From positions 1 to 37,300 of IMG/VR virus record IMGVR_UViG_3300033149_002138: DNA of 37,300 nt; one strand, 5' to 3'. Shown here piece by piece: positions 15,820 to 21,673 of this stretch. The DNA is from a virus. Every line of letters starts with the position of its first letter. Position 1 is the first letter of the stretch. Made by a program: the position numbers and the translations under genes. The notes beneath the pieces are model-generated. The model did no database searches. It worked only from the letters and a program-made list of their open reading frames with translations, and was not told the origin of the DNA.

Positions 15820-16146
15820 ATGGATAGATACAAAAAACTCGTCAAAAAAGAATTTAAAGAACAAGGAAAGATAACAGAATTAGTCCTCGATGGTATAAGA
15901 TGGAAATTAAAAAAGAATGGAAAATATAGATGTCCTTATTTGAAGAGAAACAAATGCACTGTTTTCGGTAAGCCAGAAAGACCTAATTTGTGTATATTAT
16001 TTGAATGTGCTGATTATATAAAAAATAAAGGATGCAAGGGATGTAAGAATATCTGTTGTGATGATATGAGATTACAATTTCAATATGATGGTGATAAAGT
16101 AAAATATTATATGATAAGAGATACTAATAAGAAGAAAGAAAAATGA
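15820..16146 (+). CDS. Cys-rich metal-binding protein, YkgJ-like in permuted order
   Basis: The start is chosen at ATG 15820; an in-frame ATG at 15730 would overlap the preceding membrane-protein gene. 108 residues. The central motif C-P-Y-L-K-R-N-K-C-T-V-F-G-K-P-E-R-P-N-L-C-I-L-F-E-C resembles the second half of YkgJ-type (UPF0153) metal-cluster proteins. The C-K-G-C-K-N-I-C-C cluster that normally precedes it lies after it here. Nine cysteines suggest zinc or iron-sulphur binding. A C-rich stretch (CCCCCAAACCCCCTCC, 15790-15805) lies just upstream. Function unknown. Confidence 0.65.
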   Translation: MDRYKKLVKKEFKEQGKITELVLDGIRWKLKKNGKYRCPYLKRNKCTVFGKPERPNLCILFECADYIKNKGCKGCKNICCDDMRLQFQYDGDKVKYYMIRDTNKKKEK

Positions 16147-16268
16147 GACGGCGTCGCAAATGTATCCACTGTGGGAAACCAAGCTATGGAACACGATGCA
16201 TGGAATGTTATCTGAAACCGTTAAGAAATAAAAAGAAGTACCGACGACAAAAACCGAAAGGTATATAA
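16143..16268 (+). CDS. Tiny basic zinc-ribbon protein, 41 residues
   Basis: The ATG overlaps the previous stop (ATGA). It starts M-R-R-R-R-K-C-I-H-C-G-K, has a second pair C-M-E-C and ends in a Lys/Arg-rich tail. Two CxxC pairs 12 residues apart make a zinc finger; the charge suggests nucleic-acid binding. The codons are richer in CG (cgg cgt cgc) than its neighbours. Its 3' end overlaps a good TATA promoter. Confidence 0.6.
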   Translation: MRRRRKCIHCGKPSYGTRCMECYLKPLRNKKKYRRQKPKGI

Positions 16269-16269
16269 G
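16254..16269 (+). promoter_or_regulatory. BRE/TATA promoter for the LSm-like gene
   Basis: CCGAAAGG (16254-16261) is followed directly by TATATAAG (16262-16269), a BRE-TATA arrangement. Transcription would start near 16290, upstream of the hairpin at 16336-16380 and the LSm-like gene. Confidence 0.65.
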
Positions 16270-16335
16270 TAAGCTCATCTTTACATTATTGTCCCGACGA
16301 GGATAATTATAATCATAATAAAAAGAAAAGAGAAG

Positions 16336-16380
16336 GAAGCAAGACACCTCCCCAAACCCAGAGTGGAGGTATCTTACTTC
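16336..16380. ncRNA. Long inverted repeat with G-U pairs only on the minus strand
   Basis: The arms 16336-16351 and 16365-16380 match at 14 of 16 positions around a 13-base loop. Both mismatches are C-A on the + strand but G-U on the - strand. An RNA from the minus strand could therefore pair all 16 positions. The right arm contains GGAGGT, so on the + strand the hairpin would also hide a ribosome-binding sequence. It may be an antisense ncRNA or a translation control element. Confidence 0.55.
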
Positions 16381-16395
16381 TTTTTAAACTTATTG

Positions 16396-16611
16396 GTGGT
16401 TAAAATCGAAAACCCAGACCATAGAAATAATGCATATATTAATAACCTAAGAGATTTTGTTGGCAAGGAAATAATTGTGAAGGATTCTCTAGGCAAGTCT
16501 GTCAAGGGAACATGCCTGGCTATCTGGTTTGCTCATCTGAATGTCATTCTGCAGACCAAGACTGAGATCATAATTCTGAAGAATATCTCTAGTATTAGGA
16601 GGAAGATATAA
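16396..16611 (+). CDS. LSm-like (Sm-fold) protein candidate
   Basis: The start is uncertain: GTG 16396 gives 71 residues, and GTG 16363 adds 11 residues encoded in the hairpin arm. The sequence reads N-L-R-D-F-V-G-K-E-I-I-V-K-D-S-L-G-K, then V-K-G-T-C-L-A-I-W-F-A-H-L-N-V-I-L-Q, then I-I-I-L-K-N-I-S-S-I. This follows the Sm1 pattern (V-G-K-x-V...G-x-L-x-x-x-D-x-x-M-N-L-x-L) and a degenerate Sm2 (I-x-R-G-x-x-V-x-x-I). Such proteins form rings that bind U-rich RNA. The T-rich hairpin directly downstream could be a partner. The fold call is from pattern only. Confidence 0.55.
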   Translation: MVKIENPDHRNNAYINNLRDFVGKEIIVKDSLGKSVKGTCLAIWFAHLNVILQTKTEIIILKNISSIRRKI

Positions 16612-16626
16612 TGATCACCTCTTTTT

Positions 16627-16668
16627 CCCTTTCACACGCTGGGCTCAAATCCCAGCGAAAGGGTTTTT
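16627..16668 (+). ncRNA. tRNA-like acceptor/T-arm minihelix or terminator hairpin
   Basis: CCCTTT (16627-16632) pairs with AAAGGG (16658-16663). CGCTGGG (16637-16643) pairs with CCCAGCG (16651-16657) around the 7-base loop CTCAAAT. The loop matches the tRNA T-loop (T-T-C-R-A-N-Y) except at its first base. Together the stems make a 13-bp rod like a tRNA acceptor plus T-arm, with no D or anticodon arm. T5 follows at 16664-16668 and more T-runs to about 16692, so it may simply terminate transcription. A tRNA 3'-end attachment site is another possibility, but no integrase is visible. Confidence 0.6.
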
Positions 16669-16761
16669 CATGCTTCTCTCTTTCTTTTTTTTGTTATAAC
16701 CATTTAGTTGAGAATGGAAAAATTTTTTGCGACTTTTTGGTTTTTTGAGTTTAACAAAAAA

Positions 16762-16778
16762 GCGAAAGCTTTATATAC
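16762..16778 (+). promoter_or_regulatory. BRE/TATA promoter
   Basis: GCGAAAG (16762-16768) followed by CTTTATATAC (16769-16778) is a strong archaeal promoter, similar to the one at 16254-16269. Transcription would start near 16800 and read the small genes from 16837 on. Confidence 0.65.
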
Positions 16779-16836
16779 TTACTATACTTTATGTAATAAG
16801 GCTTTATTAAGCTTAAATAAAAGAGGTGATAACAAA

Positions 16837-16959
16837 ATGCAAATATTGATAACAAACGCAGACCCTGACGAGGTCGAAAGGAACACATCGAAGGTTTTAC
16901 AGAACCTTCCTTTTTCCTTAAATTTTTTTGAGGAGTCAAACATCGAGGTGATAGCATGA
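16837..16959 (+). CDS. Small protein of 40 residues
   Basis: The start is chosen at ATG 16837, about 60 bases after a strong TATA box and behind GAGGTGAT (16823-16830). The upstream in-frame region contains the promoter and is not coding. Sequence M-Q-I-L-I-T-N-A-D-P-D-E-V-E-R; mixed alpha/beta, no family recognised. It overlaps the next gene by ATGA. Confidence 0.55.
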   Translation: MQILITNADPDEVERNTSKVLQNLPFSLNFFEESNIEVIA

Positions 16960-17174
16960 AAGTCAAGAAGAAGCCAAAGGCTACCAAACCATTGGTATCA
17001 GATATTGTTAAAAAATATCTCAAGGATCACAAGGACAGATGGACAGCAATTTCTACTATTGCAGAGGATCTAAATATTTCAGACAGAGAGGCTAGGAACG
17101 CAATAAAAACTTTGAAAAGAAGGAAAGAAAACAATCTGAAATCAATGAAGATAACAGTCTATAGCTATGGATAG
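16956..17174 (+). CDS. Winged-helix DNA-binding protein candidate
   Basis: 72 residues. The N-terminus is basic (M-K-V-K-K-K-P-K-A-T-K). Residues about 12-62 read as a winged helix: I-V-K-K-Y-L-K-D-H, W-T-A-I-S-T-I-A-E-D-L, then the recognition helix S-D-R-E-A-R-N-A-I-K-T-L-K and a final strand. Likely a transcription regulator. It is the second gene of the operon from the promoter at 16762, with GAGGTGATA as its ribosome site (16945-16953). It is followed by two hairpins. Confidence 0.6.
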   Translation: MKVKKKPKATKPLVSDIVKKYLKDHKDRWTAISTIAEDLNISDREARNAIKTLKRRKENNLKSMKITVYSYG

Positions 17175-17187
17175 TCCTGCAAGGGAT

Positions 17188-17214
17188 AAAGCAGTTCTTA
17201 GCAAGGACTGCTTT
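17188..17214 (+). other. Strong hairpin (12-bp stem, 3-base loop)
   Basis: AAAGCAGTTCTT (17188-17199) pairs with AAGGACTGCTTT (17203-17214) around AGC, with one T-G wobble. No T-run follows, so a simple terminator is unlikely. It lies between two small-gene operons and may be a processing or regulator site. Confidence 0.6.
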
Positions 17215-17231
17215 CAATAATAGATTCCATT

Positions 17232-17270
17232 CCAGGAAGGCAAGAGGTTCCCTCCTCAAACCTTTCCTGG
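17232..17270 (+). other. Hairpin before the 17295 gene
   Basis: CCAGGAAGG (17232-17240) pairs with CCTTTCCTGG (17261-17270) with one bulge. The interior GAGG...CCTC (17244-17256) can form an inner stem. It ends about ten bases before the GGAGG of the next gene, so it may affect its translation. Confidence 0.5.
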
Positions 17271-17294
17271 GATATAATTATGGAGGTTTAACAG

Positions 17295-17480
17295 ATGAAA
17301 AATAGAATATTTAAAATGGTTATAATATACAAGGAAGAGGACTGGGAAGATTTCAAGCTTGCAGTAAAATCATTAAACTCGACAATAACTGCAGAGATTA
17401 ATGATTTTATAAAGAAGTTCAATAGAAGATACCGCACCAATATTAATCTTATGAAGGGGAGGAGGAACAAACTAAATTAA
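17295..17480 (+). CDS. Small ribbon-helix-helix-like protein
   Basis: 61 residues behind a GGAGG site, with the same 20-base leader as the gene at 6105. The strand F-K-M-V-I-I-Y, helix E-D-W-E-D-F-K-L-A-V-K-S-L and T-I-T-A-E-I-N-D-F-I-K-K-F-N-R-R-Y follow a strand-helix-helix order, so a small DNA-binding dimer is plausible. No definite homology. Confidence 0.5.
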   Translation: MKNRIFKMVIIYKEEDWEDFKLAVKSLNSTITAEINDFIKKFNRRYRTNINLMKGRRNKLN

Positions 17481-17501
17481 AATCAATAGGAGGATAAATA
17501 A

Positions 17502-17642
17502 ATGAACATACCAAATGATACAGGATTATATTTAATATTATTATCAGGATTAATTTCATTGATATTAGTTAGTGGGTTATATTTTAAATTAATTTATTTT
17601 ACAATAAAAGATTATTTGAAAGGAAAGGAGTTGGGATTATGA
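17502..17642 (+). CDS. Small membrane protein, 46 residues
   Basis: ATG 17502 is behind AGGAGG (17488-17493). It stops at TGA 17640-17642 and overlaps the next ATG (17639). One long hydrophobic segment (L-Y-L-I-L-L-S-G-L-I-S-L-I-L-V-S-G-L-Y-F) is followed by a short basic tail. Function unknown. Confidence 0.55.
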   Translation: MNIPNDTGLYLILLSGLISLILVSGLYFKLIYFTIKDYLKGKELGL

Positions 17643-18022
17643 CAGAAGCCTCAGATTATTTAAAAGAAGAGATAGTAAAGATACCCACGGAGATAAGAGA
17701 TTGTGAAGTTGAATTGATGAGACTAAATAACGAGATAAAAAAGATAGAGGACAATATGGAGGAGATAAAATCCAGGACCATGATCAAGATTGCAGAAGAA
17801 ACTTATAATGGAGACAAGAAAGTATTCACTAATGAGACAGCAAGGCAGGCAGAATTGAAGCAGAGACTGAAGATTAATGAGTTGTATCAGACCCAGGAAA
17901 AGAAGTTGAAGCTTCTTAAGAAGGATCTGTCAGAGGAGAGCATCAAGCTAAATCTGTTAAAGAACAAGAAATGGTCGCTTGGGAACCTTGTAAAGATATT
18001 ATTATGGGAGCATGAGGAATGA
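17639..18022 (+). CDS. Coiled-coil protein, possible recombination/replication accessory
   Basis: 127 residues, almost all helical with heptad-like Leu/Ile spacing (residues about 18-50 and 72-118). The segment Y-N-G-D-K-K-V-F-T-N-E-T-A-R-Q-A-E-L-K resembles small coiled-coil proteins that phages carry beside single-strand annealing or ssDNA-binding genes. Next to a cold-shock protein, a nucleic-acid role is plausible. The resemblance is a pattern match only. Confidence 0.5.
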   Translation: MTEASDYLKEEIVKIPTEIRDCEVELMRLNNEIKKIEDNMEEIKSRTMIKIAEETYNGDKKVFTNETARQAELKQRLKINELYQTQEKKLKLLKKDLSEESIKLNLLKNKKWSLGNLVKILLWEHEE

Positions 18023-18216
18023 AAGGAAAAGTAAAGTGGTATTCTGAAACAAAGGGATACGGATTTATTATAGGGGAAGACAATCAGGAGTATTTTATGC
18101 ACATCACTGAGATATATTCTGCAAAGCCCTTGAAGAAAGGAGAGGAAGTAGAGTTTCAGGAGTCAAGATCAAAAAAAGGATTACAAGCTGTAAAGGTTAA
18201 AAAATCAGGAGAGTAA
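18019..18216 (+). CDS. Cold-shock domain protein (CspA-like)
   Basis: 65 residues, the canonical length. Starts M-K-G-K-V-K-W-Y-S-E-T, with RNP1 K-G-Y-G-F-I at residues 12-17 and RNP2 Y-F-M-H-I at 25-29, then the G-E-E-V-E-F and A-V-K-V strands. OB-fold proteins of this family bind single-stranded RNA or DNA. The start overlaps the preceding gene (ATGA). CspA-like proteins are patchy in archaea, so its presence is notable. It may melt RNA structure or serve as a single-strand binding protein during replication. Confidence 0.92.
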   Translation: MKGKVKWYSETKGYGFIIGEDNQEYFMHITEIYSAKPLKKGEEVEFQESRSKKGLQAVKVKKSGE

Positions 18217-18218
18217 GA

Positions 18219-18569
18219 ATGAAAATAAAAGAAATAACTGCTGGGCTAAAGATGGCTATCAAGGAAGGAGATAATTTTGTATCTCATTCATGCAGTCTTA
18301 CAGCAGAATTGGAATCAGGAGACACAGAGTATATTGTTGGTGCAGAGCTACTAAGCAAAGCCAATAATATAATTACAAAGAGAATAGATGTTTCCAAGAA
18401 GGGAAACAAGTCTAAAACAGAGGTTAAGACATCTGAGGAAAAAACACTCGAGAAGTGCGAGGATTGTGGCACAGAAAAGATGGCTAAATCAGTAATAGAA
18501 TATAGTAGGAAGAATTTTGGTGGAAAGGTTTATTGCTTTGAGTGCCAAAAGAAGCATAAGGAGAAATAA
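18219..18569 (+). CDS. Small protein with C-terminal zinc ribbon
   Basis: 116 residues. The N-terminal about 50 residues (I-K-E-I-T-A-G-L-K-M-A-I...S-L-T-A-E-L-E-S-G-D) look like a small phage domain often found with recombination or ssDNA-binding genes. A charged linker follows, then C-E-D-C-G...C-F-E-C (residues about 80-110), a zinc ribbon. It starts two bases after the cold-shock stop. A nucleic-acid role is inferred. Confidence 0.55.
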   Translation: MKIKEITAGLKMAIKEGDNFVSHSCSLTAELESGDTEYIVGAELLSKANNIITKRIDVSKKGNKSKTEVKTSEEKTLEKCEDCGTEKMAKSVIEYSRKNFGGKVYCFECQKKHKEK

Positions 18570-18570
18570 A

Positions 18571-18687
18571 ATGGCCTGGATATCTAAAAAAGAAGTAGAA
18601 TCAGAACTGATGGAGCATGTTGCAGCAATAAAAGACATCGCTAACAAAAAACAGATCAAGATGGTTATTGAGGAGCTGAAAAAATGA
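18571..18687 (+). CDS. Tiny helical protein, 38 residues
   Basis: ATG 18571 follows the previous stop by one base, and its own TGA overlaps the next ATG (ATGA at 18684). Charged helical sequence (M-A-W-I-S-K-K-E-V-E-S-E-L-M). Kept because both junctions fit the operon; no function recognised. Confidence 0.5.
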   Translation: MAWISKKEVESELMEHVAAIKDIANKKQIKMVIEELKK

Positions 18688-19034
18688 AACAAATGAATTA
18701 CAGGTTTCAGGAAATAACTCAAGAAGAAGGACTTGAGTATATGGGGGATCCTGATTTAATAACCATCAACAATTATCCTGGGAATCCGAGAATATTGGGA
18801 GGAGAGATAGGATTTCATAAAAAACTACACAGGAGACTAGTAATTAGATATCTTAATGATCCTGATGAGTCTGTTTTTGATATGAAAAGAAAAGGAATGC
18901 CTGACAGAGAGATAGCAAAAAAAGTAGGCCTGAATCTAAAATCAATATTTTATCCTATTGGAAAGAAATTAGTAGAAGTAAATAGTGTTATGAATAAAAT
19001 AATAGAACCAGAACAAAGAATGGAGGAAATCTAA
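18684..19034 (+). CDS. HTH-containing small protein
   Basis: 116 residues. The middle part M-K-R-K-G-M-P-D-R-E-I-A-K-K-V-G-L-N-L-K-S-I reads as a helix-turn-helix (residues about 72-93). The N-terminal half (T-I-N-N-Y-P-G-N-P-R-I-L-G-G-E-I-G-F-H) is not recognised. Probably a DNA-binding protein of the early operon. Confidence 0.5.
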   Translation: MKQMNYRFQEITQEEGLEYMGDPDLITINNYPGNPRILGGEIGFHKKLHRRLVIRYLNDPDESVFDMKRKGMPDREIAKKVGLNLKSIFYPIGKKLVEVNSVMNKIIEPEQRMEEI

Positions 19035-19421
19035 ATGAAACCAATTAATACAAATGTAAGTTTTAAACTGTTTAAGAAACTAGGAAAGTTTCACAATGTA
19101 AGGGATCAGGAGTATGACAAGGCAGAGGATGTTTATTCTCATTATGTCCAGCTGATGCAGATAAGAGGGAATCTTGCAACGCTAATTAAACAAGCAGAGA
19201 AAGACATAGAGCTTAAATTCATGCAGATAGAGGAAGTTGATAAAGAGATAAAGGCCATGGGAATTCACATACCTGAAATTACTAAGATGGCAAAGGAAGA
19301 GTATGAGAGGAGGAAAAAGGAAAGGGACAAGAAGATAGATCAGGGGCCAAAGCAGAAGCCAGTATTTAAAAGAGAAAGGGATGATCCTAAGGACCAGCTA
19401 AGGAAGGGAAATGAAATTTGA
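19035..19421 (+). CDS. Coiled-coil hypothetical protein
   Basis: 128 residues behind TGGAGG, starting directly after the previous stop. Helical residues about 25-85 (Q-L-M-Q-I-R-G-N-L-A-T-L-I-K-Q-A-E-K-D-I) are followed by a Lys/Arg/Glu-rich, probably disordered tail. No family recognised. Overlaps the next gene by 11 bases. Confidence 0.55.
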   Translation: MKPINTNVSFKLFKKLGKFHNVRDQEYDKAEDVYSHYVQLMQIRGNLATLIKQAEKDIELKFMQIEEVDKEIKAMGIHIPEITKMAKEEYERRKKERDKKIDQGPKQKPVFKRERDDPKDQLRKGNEI

Positions 19422-19743
19422 AGAAGATTTTCCAAGTTTGAAGGGGAAACATCATATTCTACAAATATTACAGAATGCATATACAGGAGATACTTTTTAT
19501 GTAGATTCAGAATCTAATGAAGAGGAGAAATATTCAGATGAAGATGAATCTCTTTCAGAAGAAGAATTAATAGAGTTTAAAGGCATAGAATATCAAAAAG
19601 TTAGAGTTATAAAATTTAAAGATATCCAAGAGAATTGTTTGGATAAGCAGAGAGTTAGGGATATTCTTGTGAGCGAATTTAGTAGAAGGATTCCAAAAGA
19701 TAAAGAGTTGCTTGGAAGAATACAGAAGGAGTTGGGATTATAA
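19411..19743 (+). CDS. Acidic hypothetical protein
   Basis: 110 residues with an acidic middle (E-S-N-E-E-E-K-Y-S-D-E-D-E-S-L-S-E-E-E-L), then F-K-G-I-E-Y-Q-K-V-R-V-I-K-F and a helical C-terminus. The acid stretch could mimic DNA, as in some viral inhibitors, but that is a guess. No homology recognised. Confidence 0.5.
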   Translation: MKFEEDFPSLKGKHHILQILQNAYTGDTFYVDSESNEEEKYSDEDESLSEEELIEFKGIEYQKVRVIKFKDIQENCLDKQRVRDILVSEFSRRIPKDKELLGRIQKELGL

Positions 19744-19774
19744 AGTTCGCTGAATATTAGTTATAAGTAATGAA

Positions 19775-19790
19775 GAACATGGAGGTGTTC
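19775..19790 (+). promoter_or_regulatory. Hairpin showing the ribosome-binding site in its loop
   Basis: GAACA (19775-19779) pairs with TGTTC (19786-19790), with TGGAGG in the loop. The ATG follows at 19793. The stem may present or mask the site. Confidence 0.4.
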
Positions 19791-19792
19791 AA

Positions 19793-20092
19793 ATGTTAAA
19801 TAAAAAAACAAAGTATAAAGATGTTAAAACATCTGAATTATTGGATTTTACATCCAAAGAAATACCTTATGAAAAAGATAAGGAAAGAGATAAACAACAA
19901 GATTATAAGGATGAGTTGGAAAATAGACACCCCTTTAATCAATTAAAAGGAGAGATTGAAAGACAAAACGAAGAAATTAAAGATATTAAAAAAGTATTAT
20001 CTGCTTTAGTGAAACACAAGCATGATAATGAAGGGAATGTGGTAATACCAATAAGAGTATTAGAAGAATACATGAGGAGATTAATGCTATGA
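19793..20092 (+). CDS. Charged coiled-coil hypothetical protein
   Basis: 99 residues after a 49-base gap that contains TTATAAGTA (19761-19769), a weak TATA candidate. Charged and helical (residues about 48-70 coiled coil, I-E-R-Q-N-E-E-I-K-D-I-K-K-V). Stop overlaps the next start (ATGA). No function recognised. Confidence 0.5.
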   Translation: MLNKKTKYKDVKTSELLDFTSKEIPYEKDKERDKQQDYKDELENRHPFNQLKGEIERQNEEIKDIKKVLSALVKHKHDNEGNVVIPIRVLEEYMRRLML

Positions 20093-20373
20093 GACTCAAA
20101 ATTCATGAATATTCAACCGTAATATGTGAGGATTGTGGTAGAGAAGTAAGTTCAGATGATAATTATGGATGTGTAGATATTCCTCTATGTTCTGGATGTG
20201 CAGCAAGAAGACATCAGGAATTTGTAAAGATAAAATGTAAATTATGTAAGAAACCATTAGGAGATAAATCGGTTTGTTATAATATAGAAGACTATGATAT
20301 TTTTGCCCATAGTGATTGTGTAGATAAATTATCAGATGAAGAAGCAGAAAATTGGAGTGATGATTGGGGATAA
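20089..20373 (+). CDS. Double zinc-ribbon protein
   Basis: 94 residues with two metal sites: C-E-D-C-G (residues 13-17) with C-S-G-C, and C-K-L-C (about residues 51-54) with a later H-S-D-C. An acidic tail ends the protein (D-E-E-A-E-N-W-S-D-D-W-G). This treble-clef or LIM-like spacing suggests protein or nucleic-acid binding. One of several small zinc proteins in this region. Confidence 0.6.
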   Translation: MRLKIHEYSTVICEDCGREVSSDDNYGCVDIPLCSGCAARRHQEFVKIKCKLCKKPLGDKSVCYNIEDYDIFAHSDCVDKLSDEEAENWSDDWG

Positions 20374-20381
20374 ACTTTACT

Positions 20382-20588
20382 ATGAAAATAACAGAAAAAG
20401 AATTTAGGGAATTTTGTAAAGACTGCCATACTCCAGAGTTTTATATTGTTTTGAAAGAAAGTTATGATGTTCCGTTATATCTTAGAAGATATTTTGAACT
20501 GATTGGAAGAAAAGCAGTGCTAAAAAAAATCAAGCCATTAGTTTCAAAAGTTGAGTATAAGGAGATAGTTGAGGCTGTTAAAAGATAG
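20382..20588 (+). CDS. Small helical hypothetical protein
   Basis: Start chosen at ATG 20382; an in-frame TTG at 20364 would overlap the preceding gene. 68 residues, helical, with one Cys pair (F-C-K-D-C-H). No family recognised. Confidence 0.5.
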   Translation: MKITEKEFREFCKDCHTPEFYIVLKESYDVPLYLRRYFELIGRKAVLKKIKPLVSKVEYKEIVEAVKR

Positions 20589-20603
20589 ATTAAGGGAAGG
20601 AAA

Positions 20604-20876
20604 ATGCAAGAACCAAAGAAAGGGAAATGTAACGGATATTATGCAGTTTGTCAGTACAAAGGAACTCCTATGTATGAATTGGACTTTAGTGATGGAGTTA
20701 AGGGATATTTTTGTTATAGATGTTTCAAAATGTATAAGGCACTTAGAGATATTCCACCAGAGGATAATGATAAAAGAGATAAAATATTTAATGAGATGTT
20801 AGAGAAATTAAGAAATATAAAAGATGTTGATATTAATAAAATCTTAAAATCTGCTCTAAAAAAGGAGGAAAGATAA
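20604..20876 (+). CDS. Small zinc-finger-like protein
   Basis: 90 residues behind GGGAAGGAAA. Cys residues in K-C-N-G-Y-Y-A-V-C and Y-F-C-Y-R-C-F (about residues 8-41) make a plausible zinc site; the C-terminal half is helical and charged. An overlapping frame (20569-20802) was rejected because it lacks these features. No function recognised. Confidence 0.55.
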   Translation: MQEPKKGKCNGYYAVCQYKGTPMYELDFSDGVKGYFCYRCFKMYKALRDIPPEDNDKRDKIFNEMLEKLRNIKDVDINKILKSALKKEER

Positions 20877-20975
20877 ATGAAATCAAATAAAAAAATAGGA
20901 ATATTAAGCAATTGTCCAGTTTGTGCAGGACATAAAATGTTATGTGATTGTAGAGAAGATAAAAATGAAAGATAA
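20877..20975 (+). CDS. Tiny zinc-knuckle-like protein, 32 residues
   Basis: ATG 20877 abuts the previous stop, with GGAGG at 20864-20868. Sequence includes N-C-P-V-C-A-G-H and C-D-C, a compact metal site. It stops at TAA 20973-20975 inside the start of the next gene. Confidence 0.45.
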   Translation: MKSNKKIGILSNCPVCAGHKMLCDCREDKNER

Positions 20976-21237
20976 AATCACAGAAGAAGTTTTGAAAGAG
21001 TATAATAAATTAGATGATGTAGCTTTTGATAAGATGGCTGAAAAAGATAAATTGGATGGGTTTTTAATAGACCTAACAATACAAAAAACAGCACAGGAGA
21101 TATTTGAAGAGATTGAAAAGGGGTTATTGACAAAAGAACAGGTAAATAAAACTCCTTATGAAAGTCAGTTGTTTATCTCATTTCAGTTTATTAAAGAACT
21201 AAAGAAAAAGTATGTAGAAGGGAAATGGAGCAAATAA
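20965..21237 (+). CDS. Small helical hypothetical protein
   Basis: Start chosen at ATG 20965 (M-K-D-K-I-T-E-E); the in-frame extension to 20923 would overlap the zinc-knuckle gene fully. 90 residues, helical and charged. Overlaps the next gene by 13 bases. No family recognised. Confidence 0.5.
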   Translation: MKDKITEEVLKEYNKLDDVAFDKMAEKDKLDGFLIDLTIQKTAQEIFEEIEKGLLTKEQVNKTPYESQLFISFQFIKELKKKYVEGKWSK

Positions 21238-21464
21238 CAAAAGAGGATATAGAAAAAAACTTGAAAAGGGTTGATGAAGGAAAACCTCTGACAATTCCTT
21301 TGGCAATCCTTAATGGTATATTTAAGCAGAAATACTTTTCAAAACAATACTATAAACAATACAGAGAGAAAAACAAAGAAAAGATAAAACAATACAGAGA
21401 GAAAAACAAAGAAAAGATAAAACAATACTATGAAAGAAAGAAAAAGTATGGAGTTGAAAAATGA
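21225..21464 (+). CDS. Basic protein with tandem 11-residue repeats
   Basis: 79 residues. After a helical N-terminus the C-terminal half has two exact copies of Q-Y-R-E-K-N-K-E-K-I-K, then a partial Q-Y-Y-E-R-K-K. Similar Y-R-E-K-N-K-E repeats precede HNH domains in some phage endonucleases, but no HNH follows here. It may be a decayed fragment or a basic nucleic-acid binder. Confidence 0.5.
   Translation: MEQITKEDIEKNLKRVDEGKPLTIPLAILNGIFKQKYFSKQYYKQYREKNKEKIKQYREKNKEKIKQYYERKKKYGVEK
21357..21422 (+). repeat. Two exact 33-base tandem repeats in coding sequence
   Basis: Copies at 21357-21389 and 21390-21422 are identical, starting CAATACAGAGAG and ending AAGATAAAA, with a third partial copy after them. 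Being multiples of three, they add 11-residue units and could vary in number by slippage. Confidence 0.85.
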
Positions 21465-21673
21465 AATGTGAAGATTGCGGTTTCAAATCAGAGAATTTAA
21501 CCAAATTTGTAATCGGAACAGATCATAAAATAAGATGCAGAAAGTGTGCAGGATGCATTCTTTTTACTGATAAGATAAATCTGGAGGAGTTATGGAAGGA
21601 TGAGCCGATACAAGAAGAGCAAGGAGAGATTCTGGAGGACAGATTTCCCCTTCTTAGAGAAGAAGGAGAATAA
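21461..21673 (+). CDS. Small zinc-ribbon protein
   Basis: 70 residues, start overlapping the previous stop (ATGA). C-E-D-C-G at residues 3-7 and C-R-K-C-A-G-C about 20 residues on form a zinc ribbon; the C-terminal half is acidic. Part of the cluster of small zinc proteins at 20089-21673. Confidence 0.55.
   Translation: MKCEDCGFKSENLTKFVIGTDHKIRCRKCAGCILFTDKINLEELWKDEPIQEEQGEILEDRFPLLREEGE

Noticed and set aside
16627-16663. Complete tRNA gene
   Set aside because: Only acceptor-like and T-arm-like stems are present; there is no D arm or anticodon arm and no room for them.
20569-20802. Alternative frame overlapping the 20604 gene
   Set aside because: The 20604 frame has a ribosome site, Cys-pair motif and fits the flanking overlaps; this one does not.
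21357-21422. CRISPR-like repeat array
   Set aside because: Copies are directly adjacent without spacers, multiples of three and inside a coding frame.
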